A stretch of DNA of 64,000 nucleotides from Urophycis tenuis (Eukaryota > Chordata > Actinopteri > Gadiformes > Phycidae), in contig JAXIVH010000032.1 of assembly GCA_036785325.1 (NCBI GenBank), positions 3,861,155-3,925,154 on the forward strand, given 5' to 3'. Both the position numbers and the translations under genes were made by a program. Position 1 is the first letter of the stretch; each line of letters opens with the position of its first letter. Shown here one piece after another: positions 1 through 11,529 of the stretch. A model generated the notes under the pieces. The model was not told where the DNA came from and made no database searches. It saw only the letters and a list, made by a program, of their open reading frames with translations.

Positions 1-2930
1 CCGTGCGTCCAAACCTGCAGAAAGAGCCCCATTCACGCTGTGCCAGTCAGTCGAGGGGCCGGCCGGCCAGTTGGCCGCTCAGTCGGCAAGAAAAAAAACA
101 AAACAGAACAGCCCTCCGTGGCTGCCGCGTCCCCGGCCGGCCCGGCCTCGATTACAACCAGATGCTGCAGCTCGTTCCCTGGGCAGCCACCGGGCCCACG
201 GCGCCCTGCTCCGCAGCGCCATCCTCGCTTCATCATCTCCTGACGCCGGGCTGATTTGTGACCTGTAATGAGTCATCGGTGTTCAGTGGATCCCTTCTTG
301 TATTGCACTGGGGCAGGATGTGTGTCGGAACAGGGAACCGGTCAGAACGGCCCTCGATGTTCCTTCAGGTCCGAAGGGGGCCCCTGTTTTTCCGGGCGTG
401 ACTGCCAACGCCTTTTCCAAATCTGTTTTTATGACCTCGATGGAGTTATGAGTACGCTCCGAGGAATATAATTCAGACCGAGGAATATAACAGTGAAAAC
501 TAGTTTGCAGGGAGGATCGCCATTCATGTAAACTCTAACCGCGACCGGGACCTCGGAGCTCGCTACGGACTCAGCCCCTACAAGGACTCACCGTCCTCAA
601 CCGGCTCCCATCTATTCCCGTCTGTTGTTCTTTTCCTGCTCGTGTCTCTCCAATGTTTTTGCTTGTTTTTCACCTTACTCGTTCACGTTCCCTGCGTCTC
701 TGATCCCTGCCGGTCGCTCTCTGGGGACCCATGGCGGTGAGACAGCAGCCCCTTGGCACTCCTGCTCCACACCCCGGCTCTGCGTCCGGCTTCACCCAGA
801 GGAGGATGAAGGGCCCCAGCATCAGAGACCAGGGGTCGGCCGGTCCACGGCGGGAAGTGCTTGGCGTTGCGCAATACACACCGAAGGGGCTGGGTTATTG
901 ATCGCCACACAACAATTGATTATTGATTGATTCTAATTGTAGACTGTGGGCCAACTCGTCAACAGATAAGAACAAAACGAATGGCTGGGAGTGTGACGGG
1001 GGGGAACCATTAAGGTTGGTAATTTAGTATGTGGGCGGGGGGGGGGGGGGGGGGGTGTACAGACGGTTCTGGTGCATTTATGACCTCCGCCGGGGTGAAA
1101 CAAAACCGATTGGTGGGGAGCCATTCAGAATGCTGGGGGCTGACACGACGCCACCCCCCCCACGCCGCCACGCGAACAGCACCTAAAGGTGACGCAAGCC
1201 GCAGAAGACGACCTCCCTGACTGCAGCGGCGGCGTGGGAGGACCGCATTCCGCCCTCCCCCCCACCCGCCTGCCCCCCCCCCCCCCTCAACGCCAAACAG
1301 ACTTCACGCCAAACCCTCTTCTTCGAGGATTTACAGTGCTCCGGCTCGGGCCAAAAACAGTTGTGGGAAATTGGAATGTTGGGTTGTTTGACCTTCCCTC
1401 CGAGCCTGGGGAACCGTTACATGAGTATCGGGAGAAGGTGAAGGAACGGCCAAGCTGTGTGCTCCCTGGGCCATGCGGAAAGTCCAAATCACGACGGGCC
1501 TGCATAATAGCGCAGGTGTCCGCGTCCGCGCGGGACCGCCGTCACGCGGCGCGGCGCGCTAACGCCGCAGAGCCGCGTAGAAGACTGTGTGTGTTTCATC
1601 ACAGCCAGCGCGAGAGAAGGAACCCAGACATGGGAAAGTAGTCGGGGGTTGTGTTCTTCAAAGGAAATCAGGGGGCCATGCAAATAGCCCTTGATTCGCA
1701 AATGAGGACTCCGGGGGGTCCCGGCTTCTGAACTCTGCGACTTGAGACGCGTCGGGGGCGCCGTGACGCACAGAGGAGACGCTGAAACACGGCGGGGGGA
1801 GACGCAGCGCTCTGCATCTCAGGGACCGTAATCACTCCTCTCACAGCTAAACACATACAGCTGCATGAAGCCCACTCTCCCGGGTCGGGGGTTAACCCAC
1901 TGGCTCAAAGGAACCGCCGCCCCCCCCCCCCCCCCCGCCCCGACGGAGAGGACGGCCGCGTCCACATAATTGGGAGATAAACAAAACAGAGGGGTTTTAT
2001 GTTTCTGCGGAGGTCTGCGGTACTTCTCCAACAGGCCGCTGTGTCACCGGGGAGAACTGCTCAATGCCTTAAGATGTCTTCATGTGTTCAAAATGTTTTG
2101 CCCTTTTCTGTTTTGGTTGCGGTCCGAAACACCAGCAACAAGGCGAGGACCATTGCCACGCCGTGTCTTTGGGTGAGTAGAGTTGAGTGCCCCCCGGACC
2201 GTCTGTCTTTAAACAGGAGGAGTCTGATTTGTCAGCTGTTCCTGTGTTGCTCTGCAACACAGAGTCACACAACCCTGGAAATGCACTCAATAACATAACT
2301 TCTCAGGACCTCAAACCGGTTCATTAACCCGTGGGGGTGGTCGTCTGTCTCGCCATAATCCCTGCTTCATGAATCTCCCAAAACCCAAATCACTGGTTGA
2401 TAAACGCCCCAAACCACCAATATAGTTTAAGTTTTAGTTTTTATAGTATAATTATTGCTGGAAGGGACCGCCGCACAGACTGATAAATAATATGATAAAT
2501 AATATTTGGAAATTTCTTGGGGTGAACTCCAAAAATGACACTTGATGATAGCTTTGGCGACCGACGTCCCATCGATCATCTGCATTGTGCTGAGCTCACC
2601 CTCCCGCTCTCATCCAGCCGCGCCGTGCGCCCAGTCGTCTCTCCTTTTGTGGTCACGTCTTCCGCTAATCCTCCCAGCTGGGGAGCCTCACGGCCGCGCT
2701 GACTCAGGTTCCATCAGCCCATAAAAAGAACCCAGCAGAGTGAGAGATGGAGAGGCGAGCGTTGGGGTTCCATGGCGTAAGAACCGGGGAGGAGGAGGGG
2801 GGGGGGGGGGGGGGTCAGACAGGCCATGCTCAATGGTCCGTAAAGGTTCCCCCTCTTGCACACATGATTGAAAAGCCTTCTGGATGAACCGCGATGTGGA
2901 GCCACTGCAGCGCGCTACGCTGTGGTAGCT
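1..2930. other. Intergenic, GC-rich, no gene seen
   Basis: No reading frame here looks protein-like. The longest, at 1189-1641 plus, is a proline/arginine-rich frame in GC-rich DNA without family resemblance. Visible are G or C homopolymers at 1037-1055, 1920-1936 and about 2799-2814. I see no promoter or splice pattern that I can defend. Confidence 0.6.
1037..1055. repeat. Poly-G tract (19 G)
   Basis: An uninterrupted run of G, the first of many G or C homopolymers longer than 15 bases in the window. Confidence 0.9.
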
Positions 2931-2932
2931 TA

Positions 2933-2998
2933 GCGGTTAGCACTGTTGACGCACGCAGCGCTGAGGTCCGGGGTTCAAACACACCCGGGTTTGTTCAG
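2933..2998 (+). repeat. tRNA-like SINE head
   Basis: An A-box-like stretch (TAGCTTAGCGGTTAGC) and, about 35 bases on, a B-box-like GGGTTCAAACAC lie at tRNA-like spacing. No clean cloverleaf or CCA end is evident. This fits the tRNA-derived head of a fish SINE, or a decayed tRNA pseudogene, better than a working tRNA gene. Confidence 0.5.
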
Positions 2999-2999
2999 G

Positions 3000-3984
3000 T
3001 GGGTTTCATGTTGGCTCCCGTGCTCGCTTACCATTTGATGTTCAGACCCGCTGTCCTTTGAAATGTTTGTCTTCCACAAATGCTGGCGTCCCGTTGAGAA
3101 AGTAAGGATCTATTATCTCAGAATAGTTGTAGACTAGTTCTCTATGGTCCTCCATTCATGAAGGCAGTGGTATTTTCCAGGCTAATGGAAAACGCCAAGC
3201 CACTGACCCCACACACCCACACACTCCACCGGTTGGCCAATCCTTTCGAGTTATAGCAATGTAAGTCAAGTAAATTGTATATTCTCATTATGGTCGTGAA
3301 AAAACGTGACGTCCTGCTCAAGGGAGCAGGGGCAGCAGTTTGTCTGTCTGCTACCAAAGGACCCTCAGTGTGTAGGGCTGTTACAGCAGTGTGGTGTGCG
3401 GATGTATGTAGCATGTATGGTGGAGTGTCGTGCGGTGTGGAAACAGAAACAGATAACACAGATACAGATAATGAATAGTGGTGGCAGCCAAAATGCTACT
3501 GGGAGAATCAGAGCCAGGGAGATGAAAGAGATGGCTGAACTCAAACAGGCAGACGCATGTTCAGCTTCATATCTGCACTGTAAATCATCTCTCAGTCCTA
3601 CACGTAACCAATGCTACTAGCTTGATGACAACGTGGAGTCAGAGAATCAGCAAAGAGGCTGTTTTCTGGTGCTGATAATAACTCGCAGGCCCGTGGCCAC
3701 GATGCAGGCCGTGTTCTCAGGGAAGAGACGAATGTTTCTAATTGAGAATGGTTTTATTCTTTAATCGTTATCCTTTATTTACGAGTGCTGCGCAGTAATT
3801 ACGTTGCATCCCTGAGCGATGTTGTGGTCGGGAAATGTGGCTTCACGAGGTCGATTCTCTGTTCACCCTCGTGTTTTCATTTCCATTTCAGCTCAGCAGG
3901 ATGGGGGCTTCAAGTTGCAGAAACCACAAACTGCACAACTGTGACAGTCCCATGTCGGACAGACATAGAGATGTAGGGAGGCAG
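3000..3984. other. Intergenic, nothing recognised
   Basis: Unique-looking AT/GC-mixed sequence. Short open frames at 3142-3620 on both strands show no family motif and no convincing splice frame. Confidence 0.5.
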
Positions 3985-4150
3985 TACAGCCGAGCAGGTG
4001 AGGGTGTTTGACTCTGAGAGGTTCTGGGTTTGAACCCCGATGTATGCAGTCGACCTCAGAGGCACCCCTGAGAAAGAAATGACTCACCCTTCCTGCTGAC
4101 ACGTATATACAGAAAACTAACTGTAAGTCACCCTGGACTGTGTTTGGACA
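3985..4150 (+). repeat. tRNA-derived SINE
   Basis: The head has a B box GGTTTGAACCC near 4028. About 90 bases later comes CTGTAAGTCACCCTGGAC, a diverged form of the common fish SINE core/tail that normally reads TGTAAGTCGCTTTGGA. Head and tail in this order and spacing support a SINE on the plus strand. Confidence 0.6.
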
Positions 4151-4278
4151 GCATGTTCCTACGCATCATAACCTACAGATAACTTTTCCACCCAAACAGC
4201 AACACCCCAGAAGGTAAACAAACTCCAGAATAATCTCGATGGAGTGGATTCCTTCCTACTGATCACCGCCCACTGTCC

Positions 4279-4332
<54 letters not shown>

Positions 4333-4334
4333 GA
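4279..4334. repeat. (GT)n followed by poly-G
   Basis: About 18 GT units run straight into about 17 G. It is a compound microsatellite with strong strand bias. Confidence 0.9.
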
Positions 4335-7300
4335 ACTTTTCCAACTGTCTCTGTTCAAAATCTGAGCAGCGCCGGCCCGAGTCACTACCGTGCTATCCAC
4401 CATCTCCACACAGCCAATGGTTTACATAAATGTCTATTACCAGGAATTCCACACAATCCTGCCTCTATTTTGGACCCGGCAAGGGTGGGGATGAGGCCAA
4501 AGTGGGCGGGGGGCGACGGTGATGCTGGGGTAGGGGTTGAGACCAAGGTGGGTGGGGGTCGAGGACAAGGCGGGGGTGGGACCGGGGTGGGGGTGAGGTT
4601 GGCCTTAAGAGCAAGGCTATTGGTTGGAGCAGAAGTACAAGCTGGGAAGCGCTTGTAAAAGTCATCTCAACAATCACAGGTGACCAACAGTCTAACAGAC
4701 TGACTAACAGACTAACTGCTCTGATTCTAAAAGTTTGAGTACATTTCCATTCCACTGGTTTGTTTTGAGGTGATTTGTCAACAAGTGTGTTTGGTACAAA
4801 TTTGGAAATGGCTTCCAGATGAATAGACTGAGGTCACACTTCTCAGAAAGTAGTACTGAAAAACGGACGTACCTCCAGGTTAAAGGATCTCCACAACCCA
4901 AAGTTACAACTAACAAACCTAAACTCTGTGCTCTGGTCGGATTGCTCGAGGAAAAAAAAAGAAGCGTCTCCTCTCGATATTTCAAAGCTGGAGTTGCCTT
5001 CTTCTGGTCATCAGTACGTTTAAGGATGTTCATGCAAGCCGCTTTGCCGGGAAGTTACATCGTCAGGCCCTTGTAAAAGTGATTCCACCACCCCATGTTT
5101 GGCGTTGTCCCAATGTGTTGATTTCAGCGCTTTGGACAATATTCCTGAGAGGAATCTCTAAACTGGGCAGCTGCCCAGCATCCTCACTCATAATCAAATC
5201 ATAAATCCTGACTCACACCCAAACATATGTCAATAAAATTGAGACAAAATACGCATAACCGAGTCATGGTGGATGGCAAGATGGCCGGCCGATTTGGAGG
5301 CCTCTTCTGATGATGCTGTTGGAATGTGGCAGTTAAACATCACCTGGAATTAATGTGGGTGGCAGTTTAGGTCAGATTATTCTCATAATAATCCAATAGA
5401 TCATTGGATTGGAATCGAGGGTCCAATCACTCCTGAGAATAGCTAATACCACTCACTATTTTGCCGTTATAAACACTGCGTTGTCAGTACTTTTAGCATT
5501 TATTTTGGCCTGATTGTTATTATTTAGTTTTTCTTTCAAACGAGTAAATATTTCACTTTTGTATCCAGCCTAAACAAACACCTCAAGCGACTGAAGTCCC
5601 CATGACTTAGCCATCTGGTGCTACGCTTACATTAGCCATTAGCTAATGACGTGCCGATGTCGGCAGAAGCTGAAATAGTCCTGGCGCTCATGTCATCGGC
5701 ACAAACGCCACTTGGCTCTTTGTGTTTAACCTTGTGATCGCAATCACAAGGATGTGATTTATACACCCCCTGTGATGACCAAAAGGCATTTTATTAGATT
5801 CCTAAGACTATTGGCTTTGAGTTTTACAACCAGCATAACTGTGGCGTGAAGGCGTTGGGAGGGATTAAGCAGAAGGGGTTTATTAGCATCACATTTCCAG
5901 TCACGTCTGGATGGGCTTTTCGCTTCAACCTGATGAGAAAACAAGTCATTACGATCCTGAGGAGTTGTTTTTACTTTGGTTTGGCTGAAGACTGACCTGA
6001 ATGGCACTGCAGTGTTAGTAACTTGTATTGTACTGGAGTACAAAGCAACATAATGACTACACAAAATCAGAGCGCGTGCCAGAAGGCCAGGGATGCCCGG
6101 AAGGGAAGACGCAATAAGCAAATCAATAAACGTATTGATCATTATTGTTCTAGCCGAGGAGTTAAGATACACACAAGACACAGTGTTTTATTGCCATAAT
6201 AACAAGTTGCTCTGATCATTGGCCGAACAGACCAGTCATACCATAATAACACAAACACATACACAAAGACAGGCCAATGATTTTTTAAATGCATCCTAAA
6301 GTGGTTGTTAACTGGGTGGTTGTTAGTGCACTCTCTTTGCCTCCTCAAGGAGAGGAATTGAATAAGAAAATATAAATAATGTACAGGCATTGTTTATTCT
6401 ATTGTATTCACACATTCACAAAATAAACACTCATCTTAGTGGAATTACAAGAAAATAAACTTTATGTCCCAAAGGAAATAAATTGAAGATGCATGGTGTC
6501 TACAGTAACAAATATGCAACATTTTCCAATACGGACACAAAAAATAAACTACAATTAGCAAAACAAAAACATGACCATTGCAAGTCGAGGTTTATACTGT
6601 AATCTGGACTGGGTGCATTTGTTTTAGTGTACTGTAGCAAGAGCCACCCTCCAGTGTAGTGTGCAGTGTATCACCAGGGCTCACTACAGACTGATTCTTC
6701 ATCCAAGGAAACAGGAAGCAAGGAGAGCACTATTAATAAAAACCTAAACCCACAGTGCACCTGGGTGGGTGGGTGGGTGGGGGTCCGGATGGAACAGGGT
6801 CCAGGGGGTAAGGGTGTAGAAGAGCCAAATAATCAGATCCAATTCCAGGGCCAGGACCCGGTTCTGGGAACTGGAGAACAGAGGATATGTAGTCTGTGGG
6901 GGGGGGGGTGTTTACCCGGAGCTGACCCCCATCCTTCTGGTCCTTCATCCTATTGACGGAGTGAGCAACTGTCTGGTGGAGGAGGGGACCACATCCTCCG
7001 GCTGAGTGATCGGCCGGAGGTGAATGAAGAGAAGAGAAGAGCACCAGATCCCAATCTTCTGAAGAAGGCAAGAATAATCTGTGATTTTAACAGCAGTGCA
7101 CCTACTTGACACACAGTGGCAGATCTGTCAGGACAGTCGGTGTAGTGGTGCTTCAGTAAGAAGAGGAGAGACAGATCTAGAGGATCTACAGAGTTTAGGG
7201 ATCTTTCTTCTCATTTGCTCCACTCATCGTCAACTCTTCTCCTGTCCTGATTGTTCTTCTCTCAGCTCCTCTTCTTGTCAGCGGTAAAAAGCAGTACACA

Positions 7301-8398
7301 CAATTAGGTCACCGGCGCAAGTTAAATGTGTACTTCCAAATTTCATACATATTGAACTTTTAATGAATGATTTTAGATTACATTTTCACAGAAGGTTTGT
7401 TGATCATTCTTAAAACCGTTCCAGAACCATTTATTTTATTTTATAGGAATAGGAATGTGTTTTCAATAGTGTGTTATATGTGTTTTCTCCAAGTATATTT
7501 ATACTGAACGTTATTTTTCACATGAAATCGATGCTACAGAGGGAAGAAAAACACTTCTGTTTTGTTAGGACTTCAGATAACACAGAAATTGGGTCAATTA
7601 TCAGACATGGATCAGACTACTGCTCAAACACTACAGAGTCCAATTCAACAATTACATACAGATTTCAGCCCCAACCTCTTCGATATTTGTCTCTTACAAT
7701 TCAGATAACTTCAAATGAACTAGGAGAATGTGTAGCTGGCAATGACAGAGGCTGTAGTTGGTGTAGTTGGGTGTAGATGGTAATGCTAGAGACTGGAGGA
7801 TTTCCTCCAATCCCAAACACATACAGAAGGAATCTCCTCTGCTCAAATGGGATATTGATCACAAAGTCTCCTTCCATATAAATCATCTCCTCATACATTA
7901 TATACTCATCAATACAACTCAGCTTTTTGGCAAATCTCAACCGCTCTGGAGCAGTAGTTCTTTACATGGAGCAGTATATCTTTATATGTTCTTTACATGG
8001 AGCAGTAGATCTTTACATGTTCTTTATTACGTCACTGGCTGGGACCGCTGGGACTGTTTCAGCTGCGGACAAGAGGAGTTCTAGAGAACAGCCTAATGAC
8101 TGCACCCTTCCAGAGCTGGACCCTGGACCCTGCGGGTGTATTTCTTGGCTTAGAAAAAGGATTCTACATAACACGGGACCAATTTCAACATTTAGGAAAT
8201 GCGGAAACCCTGTTGCATATGGAAGAATTGACTGGTGAAAAAAAAACAAACCGAACTGTTAAAGCATTATGGCTTTCCCTCGGGTTCCTGTTGGCTGTGT
8301 GTTAGAGGGAAAGTCGAACTGGTTCCCGTAGTCCTCCAGATGGTGGATGGATCATGGTTCTCCAGGTGGTCCGGTTCCACAAGGGGGGGGGGGGGGGG
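4335..8398. other. Intergenic, no supported gene
   Basis: Mostly AT-rich unique sequence. A minus-strand frame at 7701-7940 (79 codons) has a fairly protein-like composition but matches no family I know and lacks an obvious partner exon. A small TGGG microsatellite lies at 6761-6780 and a short array of a TTTACATGGAGCAGTA-like unit near 7962-8020. Confidence 0.45.
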
Positions 8399-8760
8399 AT
8401 AAAGCTGAACCAATTACCATCAAAGCCATTGAAAAGTAGTTCAAGAAAAATGGGAATCTTATATTGCAGACCAGTGGCGGCACCAGAAATTTTTTTCTGC
8501 AGGTGCTATGGGGGTGCTCGGTGCTTTACCGAGGGTGCTATGAAATGAGGGGTGATGGCATATAAATATAAATAAATCATTTTCTTGGGGGTGCTATCGG
8601 GGTGCTATGGCTAATCCAGGTGGGGCTGTAGCACCCCCAAGCCCCCCCTTGGCGCCGCCCCTGCTGCAGATCCAATGTCTGTTGCCAACCTAACCAAAAT
8701 ACCTGCGCCGCGGTCATGTTGCAGAAAGCAAGATTTCTGGCATTTTTTAAAGTTTAGTGG
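8399..8760 (+). repeat. Dispersed repeat copy A (interrupted)
   Basis: This stretch shares long blocks with 9775-9915: CATTGAAAAGTAGTTCAAG, AAAATACCTGC and GCAAGATTTCTG occur in the same order. A third partial copy starts near 8826. It is therefore an interspersed family with at least three local copies. Copy A is split by the small element at 8472-8663. Class unknown. Confidence 0.65.
8472..8663. mobile_element. 192-bp hAT-like non-autonomous element
   Basis: The ends are inverted: CAGTGGCGGCACCA at the left, and CAGGGGCGGCGCCA reading inward from the right. Flanking octamers TTGCAGAC and CTGCAGAT share TGCAGA, which suggests an 8-bp target duplication with two changes. The uninterrupted relative at 9775-9915 lacks the insert, which fixes its borders. 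It has no coding capacity. The 8-bp duplication suggests the hAT superfamily, by inference only. Confidence 0.55.
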
Positions 8761-9418
8761 GGGGGGGAGCTATTGGCAAAAGAATTCAAGGGGCTTTGGA
8801 GCAATGAGGGGTGATGCCAGTCAAGCGAGTGGATAAAGCTGTACCAACCACCATCAAAGCTGTGGAATGCTAGCTGTTCTGATGCAGGTGTAGCGTGCGT
8901 GGGAATCGCTTTTTCCCTGACCCTGACCTCTCGACATGACCTCACTTCTTTTACTGTTGTGAACGGTGGAAACCACACCTACCGTTAACTTCCAGGCTAG
9001 CCTTGAAAAAAATGTCTCACAAAAATGTATTGCACTTTGATCTTTTTTTTTTCCACATCGGCTCCCTGTTGCGTTCGGATACATCCAAGCACTCTGGAAA
9101 CTGGACAAAGTGAGGAAGCTTGGGGGGGGGGGGGGATTAGACTGTTTTAGACACTGAATTACCCACTCTAAACAACGCTGCTCTCCAGAGACTGCTAGGA
9201 CAAACAATTCTAATAGCGTGTTTTTCTCTAAACATAAAAAGCAGAGTTTTGAGCTGCGGCCCCGGGAGTCACACGGGCCCCGCATAAACAACGCTGCCGG
9301 GGCCAAACACAGCCAGACTGACACCCACGCTGGAGGTCGGACCCTGGAGGTCGCTGTGTCCCCTCCCGGTACCAGGGCCCAAGGTCGCCGCCTGCGTGGT
9401 TTGACCCGCACCACCCCC

Positions 9419-9419
<1 letters not shown>

Positions 9420-9450
<31 letters not shown>
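9420..9450. repeat. Poly-C tract (31 C)
   Basis: Thirty-one consecutive C. On the minus strand this is a G-run able in principle to form G-quadruplexes. Confidence 0.9.
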
Positions 9451-9451
<1 letters not shown>

Positions 9452-9774
9452 ACTCAACGGGGTGACTGTGACGTGGCGTGACGCCCAGCAACCTGCATGA
9501 GAACGCAGCAGCCGAAGACGACCGACGTCGCCTTGGGATGTCACATGTCAGGAGAGTGTTTCCCACAGAGAGGCTTTAGGGGATGCACTCTCAAGGGAGG
9601 GGGTCTAGGGCTCTGGTGACTCTCAAAAATAAAACAACTAAATTCTCCTTTATTTTACCATGAAAATCTAGGTCCAATTTAGCATCAACAACAATCAAAA
9701 GTTAAAACCATAGCGCAAATAACTTTGTGGGCCAATGTGCACACAAGAAGTAATTATGTGAGACTGTCATATAA

Positions 9775-9915
9775 ATTGCATGAGCCATTGAAAAGTAGTT
9801 CAAGAAAAATGGGAAAACTGATACTGCAGACCTACTGTCTGCAGCCTACCTACTGCCAAAATACCTGCACCACAGCCATGTCGCAGAAGGCAAGATTTCT
9901 GACATTTTTAAGTTA
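9775..9915 (+). repeat. Dispersed repeat copy B
   Basis: The uninterrupted relative of the repeat at 8399-8760. It shows the empty target site of the nested element in copy A. Confidence 0.6.
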
Positions 9916-9919
9916 CAAG

Positions 9920-10784
9920 TAAAGAGTCCCTTTCAAATTGGCCAGTTCGGTCAATATCTTGACCGAAATCTCATGTAAATATTCAACAGATGTCACAGCC
10001 AGTTGACGTCCGATCCCACGGGGAGTTGATCCCTCACGCCCGGGGGATGCGGCTTATTAACTGGCAAACCTCTATTCTAAAATAAGATGTAGCCTTATGT
10101 TTTGTTCAACCAGCTATGGAGCAGCGAAATGGCTGCATTTCTAACAGCAAACAATAGACAGTCCTGTGTGGTTGACCTTCGCTGAAGCGTTGCCACAGAC
10201 GGCATTGATGCCGAGGCTTTCCTTACGGGAAGGTTCACCGTCCGAGCGTCGCGTTAGGTCCGGTGACTCTTTCTCTTGCTGCTGTTGAGGTCCTCAATTA
10301 GTTTGTTCACTTTTAGGGAACTCAAAGTTGCCTGAGTCCACCGCGGAATTCGGTTGCGTGACACTGCGGGTCTTTTTCAGGAATATCAATTCGCTGCGAG
10401 TAGATTGTTTTTCATGATGCACCGCTGGATTAACATGAACAATTAGAGTACGGCTGGGACCACCTTCTTTATTGGGTCGCAAAAGCTGCCTTCTTTCGGT
10501 CAAAACACGAGCAAAAACAGAAAACATCTGCATCAACCTCACAGCGCATGTAGCATTGTGAAACCACGCTGCAGATTCAGACAACAGACAACAGTGCAGA
10601 ACTGCGCTGCGGTTACATTGAGTGACAACGGAAGTGTTTCCCGAGGACACTTAAAAAGGAATGAACACGTCTGGGTAACTTGTTGTTGCCGCCGGTTTGT
10701 GACTCATGTCGTGACTCAAGTCAAATAGCCGCCGTTGAGGTTGGACACAAGCTCAATGTAAATGCTTTCGGTTTGTCTTGATTA
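9920..10784. other. Intergenic, nothing recognised
   Basis: Mixed sequence without repeats or exons that I recognise. A 118-codon minus frame at 10294-10650 has no family motif. Confidence 0.45.
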
Positions 10785-11150
10785 AATCAAATTTCGTTTT
10801 ATTTGTATAGCCCTTAATGGCAGTTACAGTCTCAAAGGGCTTAACAGGCCACATATTACGACACCCCCCTAACACTAGCAAGAATAAAAACTCCCTTAAT
10901 TAGCAAGGAAGAAATCTTGAGAAGAAAAGCAGAGTGGGATGCCTCCTTCCACAGATGGTCAGGAGTGCAATGGGTGCCATGATTGACACACACACAGTAA
11001 TACAAGCAATCATTTTGAAATCAATTGGTAAAAAGCTAAAGATCATATATGGTGATGGGGTGCCGGCTGGAGAGCAGGCTGGTGACCCTCAAGGGAGTCC
11101 AGGCATCCAATCAAAGTCACAGCAACACACTAAAATAGGCCAAATTATGA
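10785..11150 (+). repeat. Interspersed repeat, fish TTTGTATAGCCC type
   Basis: It contains TTTTATTTGTATAGCCCTT followed by TCTCAAAGGGCTTAACAGG, an arrangement I recognise as a widespread fish dispersed repeat. A short relative (GTCTCAAAGGGCTTGGCGG) is at 12172-12190. Exact family unassigned. Confidence 0.5.
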
Positions 11151-11293
11151 CTTAGATAGGGCAGGGCGCACAGCGAACAAGCAGGAAACCGCTAATCTAG
11201 AGCCTATCATTAGCAGCATTCTCTGCACAGCCAATGGCAGCAGCAGCCCAGGGCAGCCCTTGGCACCCAGCAAAAGAGTTAAAAGGCAGGTTT

Positions 11294-11527
11294 TCAGCTG
11301 TGGCTTTGAGTAACCTTGGAAAAGCCACAGCTTCCCTGGTTACAGGTGGCGGGATTGATCCACGGACAGGGCGCTCGATCGGAGACAGCTCCGTTTCCTG
11401 CTGGTTTCTTCTTAGCCTTTGGTACTGAAAGAAGGCCAGCTCCCGAAGACCGCAGGGAGCAGAGAGGGATGAGGTCGCTCATGTCGGATGGTGCTGATCC
11501 GTGGAAGGCTTTATAGGTAAGAAGCAA
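11294..11527 (-). mobile_element. LINE reverse-transcriptase C-terminal fragment
   Basis: The minus-strand frame reads LLTYKAFHGSAPSDMSDL and then SLRSSGAGLLSVPKAKKK. This is the characteristic C-terminal end of the reverse-transcriptase ORF in L2/Rex-type non-LTR retrotransposons (YKALNGLAP...SLRSS...LLVVP). Only about 75 codons remain and the catalytic palm is absent, so it is a dead fragment. Confidence 0.65.
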
Positions 11528-11529
11528 GT

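Noticed and set aside
1189..1641. 150-codon plus frame
   Set aside because: GC-rich low-complexity composition with poly-Pro from a C-run; no family motif, no splice context.
2933..2998. Functional tRNA gene
   Set aside because: A and B boxes are present but the arms do not pair well; fits a SINE head.
7701..7940. 79-codon minus frame with protein-like composition
   Set aside because: No recognisable family and no adjoining exon or clear splice sites; kept only as a remark.
8854..9414. 186-codon minus frame
   Set aside because: Runs across dispersed repeats and homopolymers; composition is not protein-like and no domain is visible.
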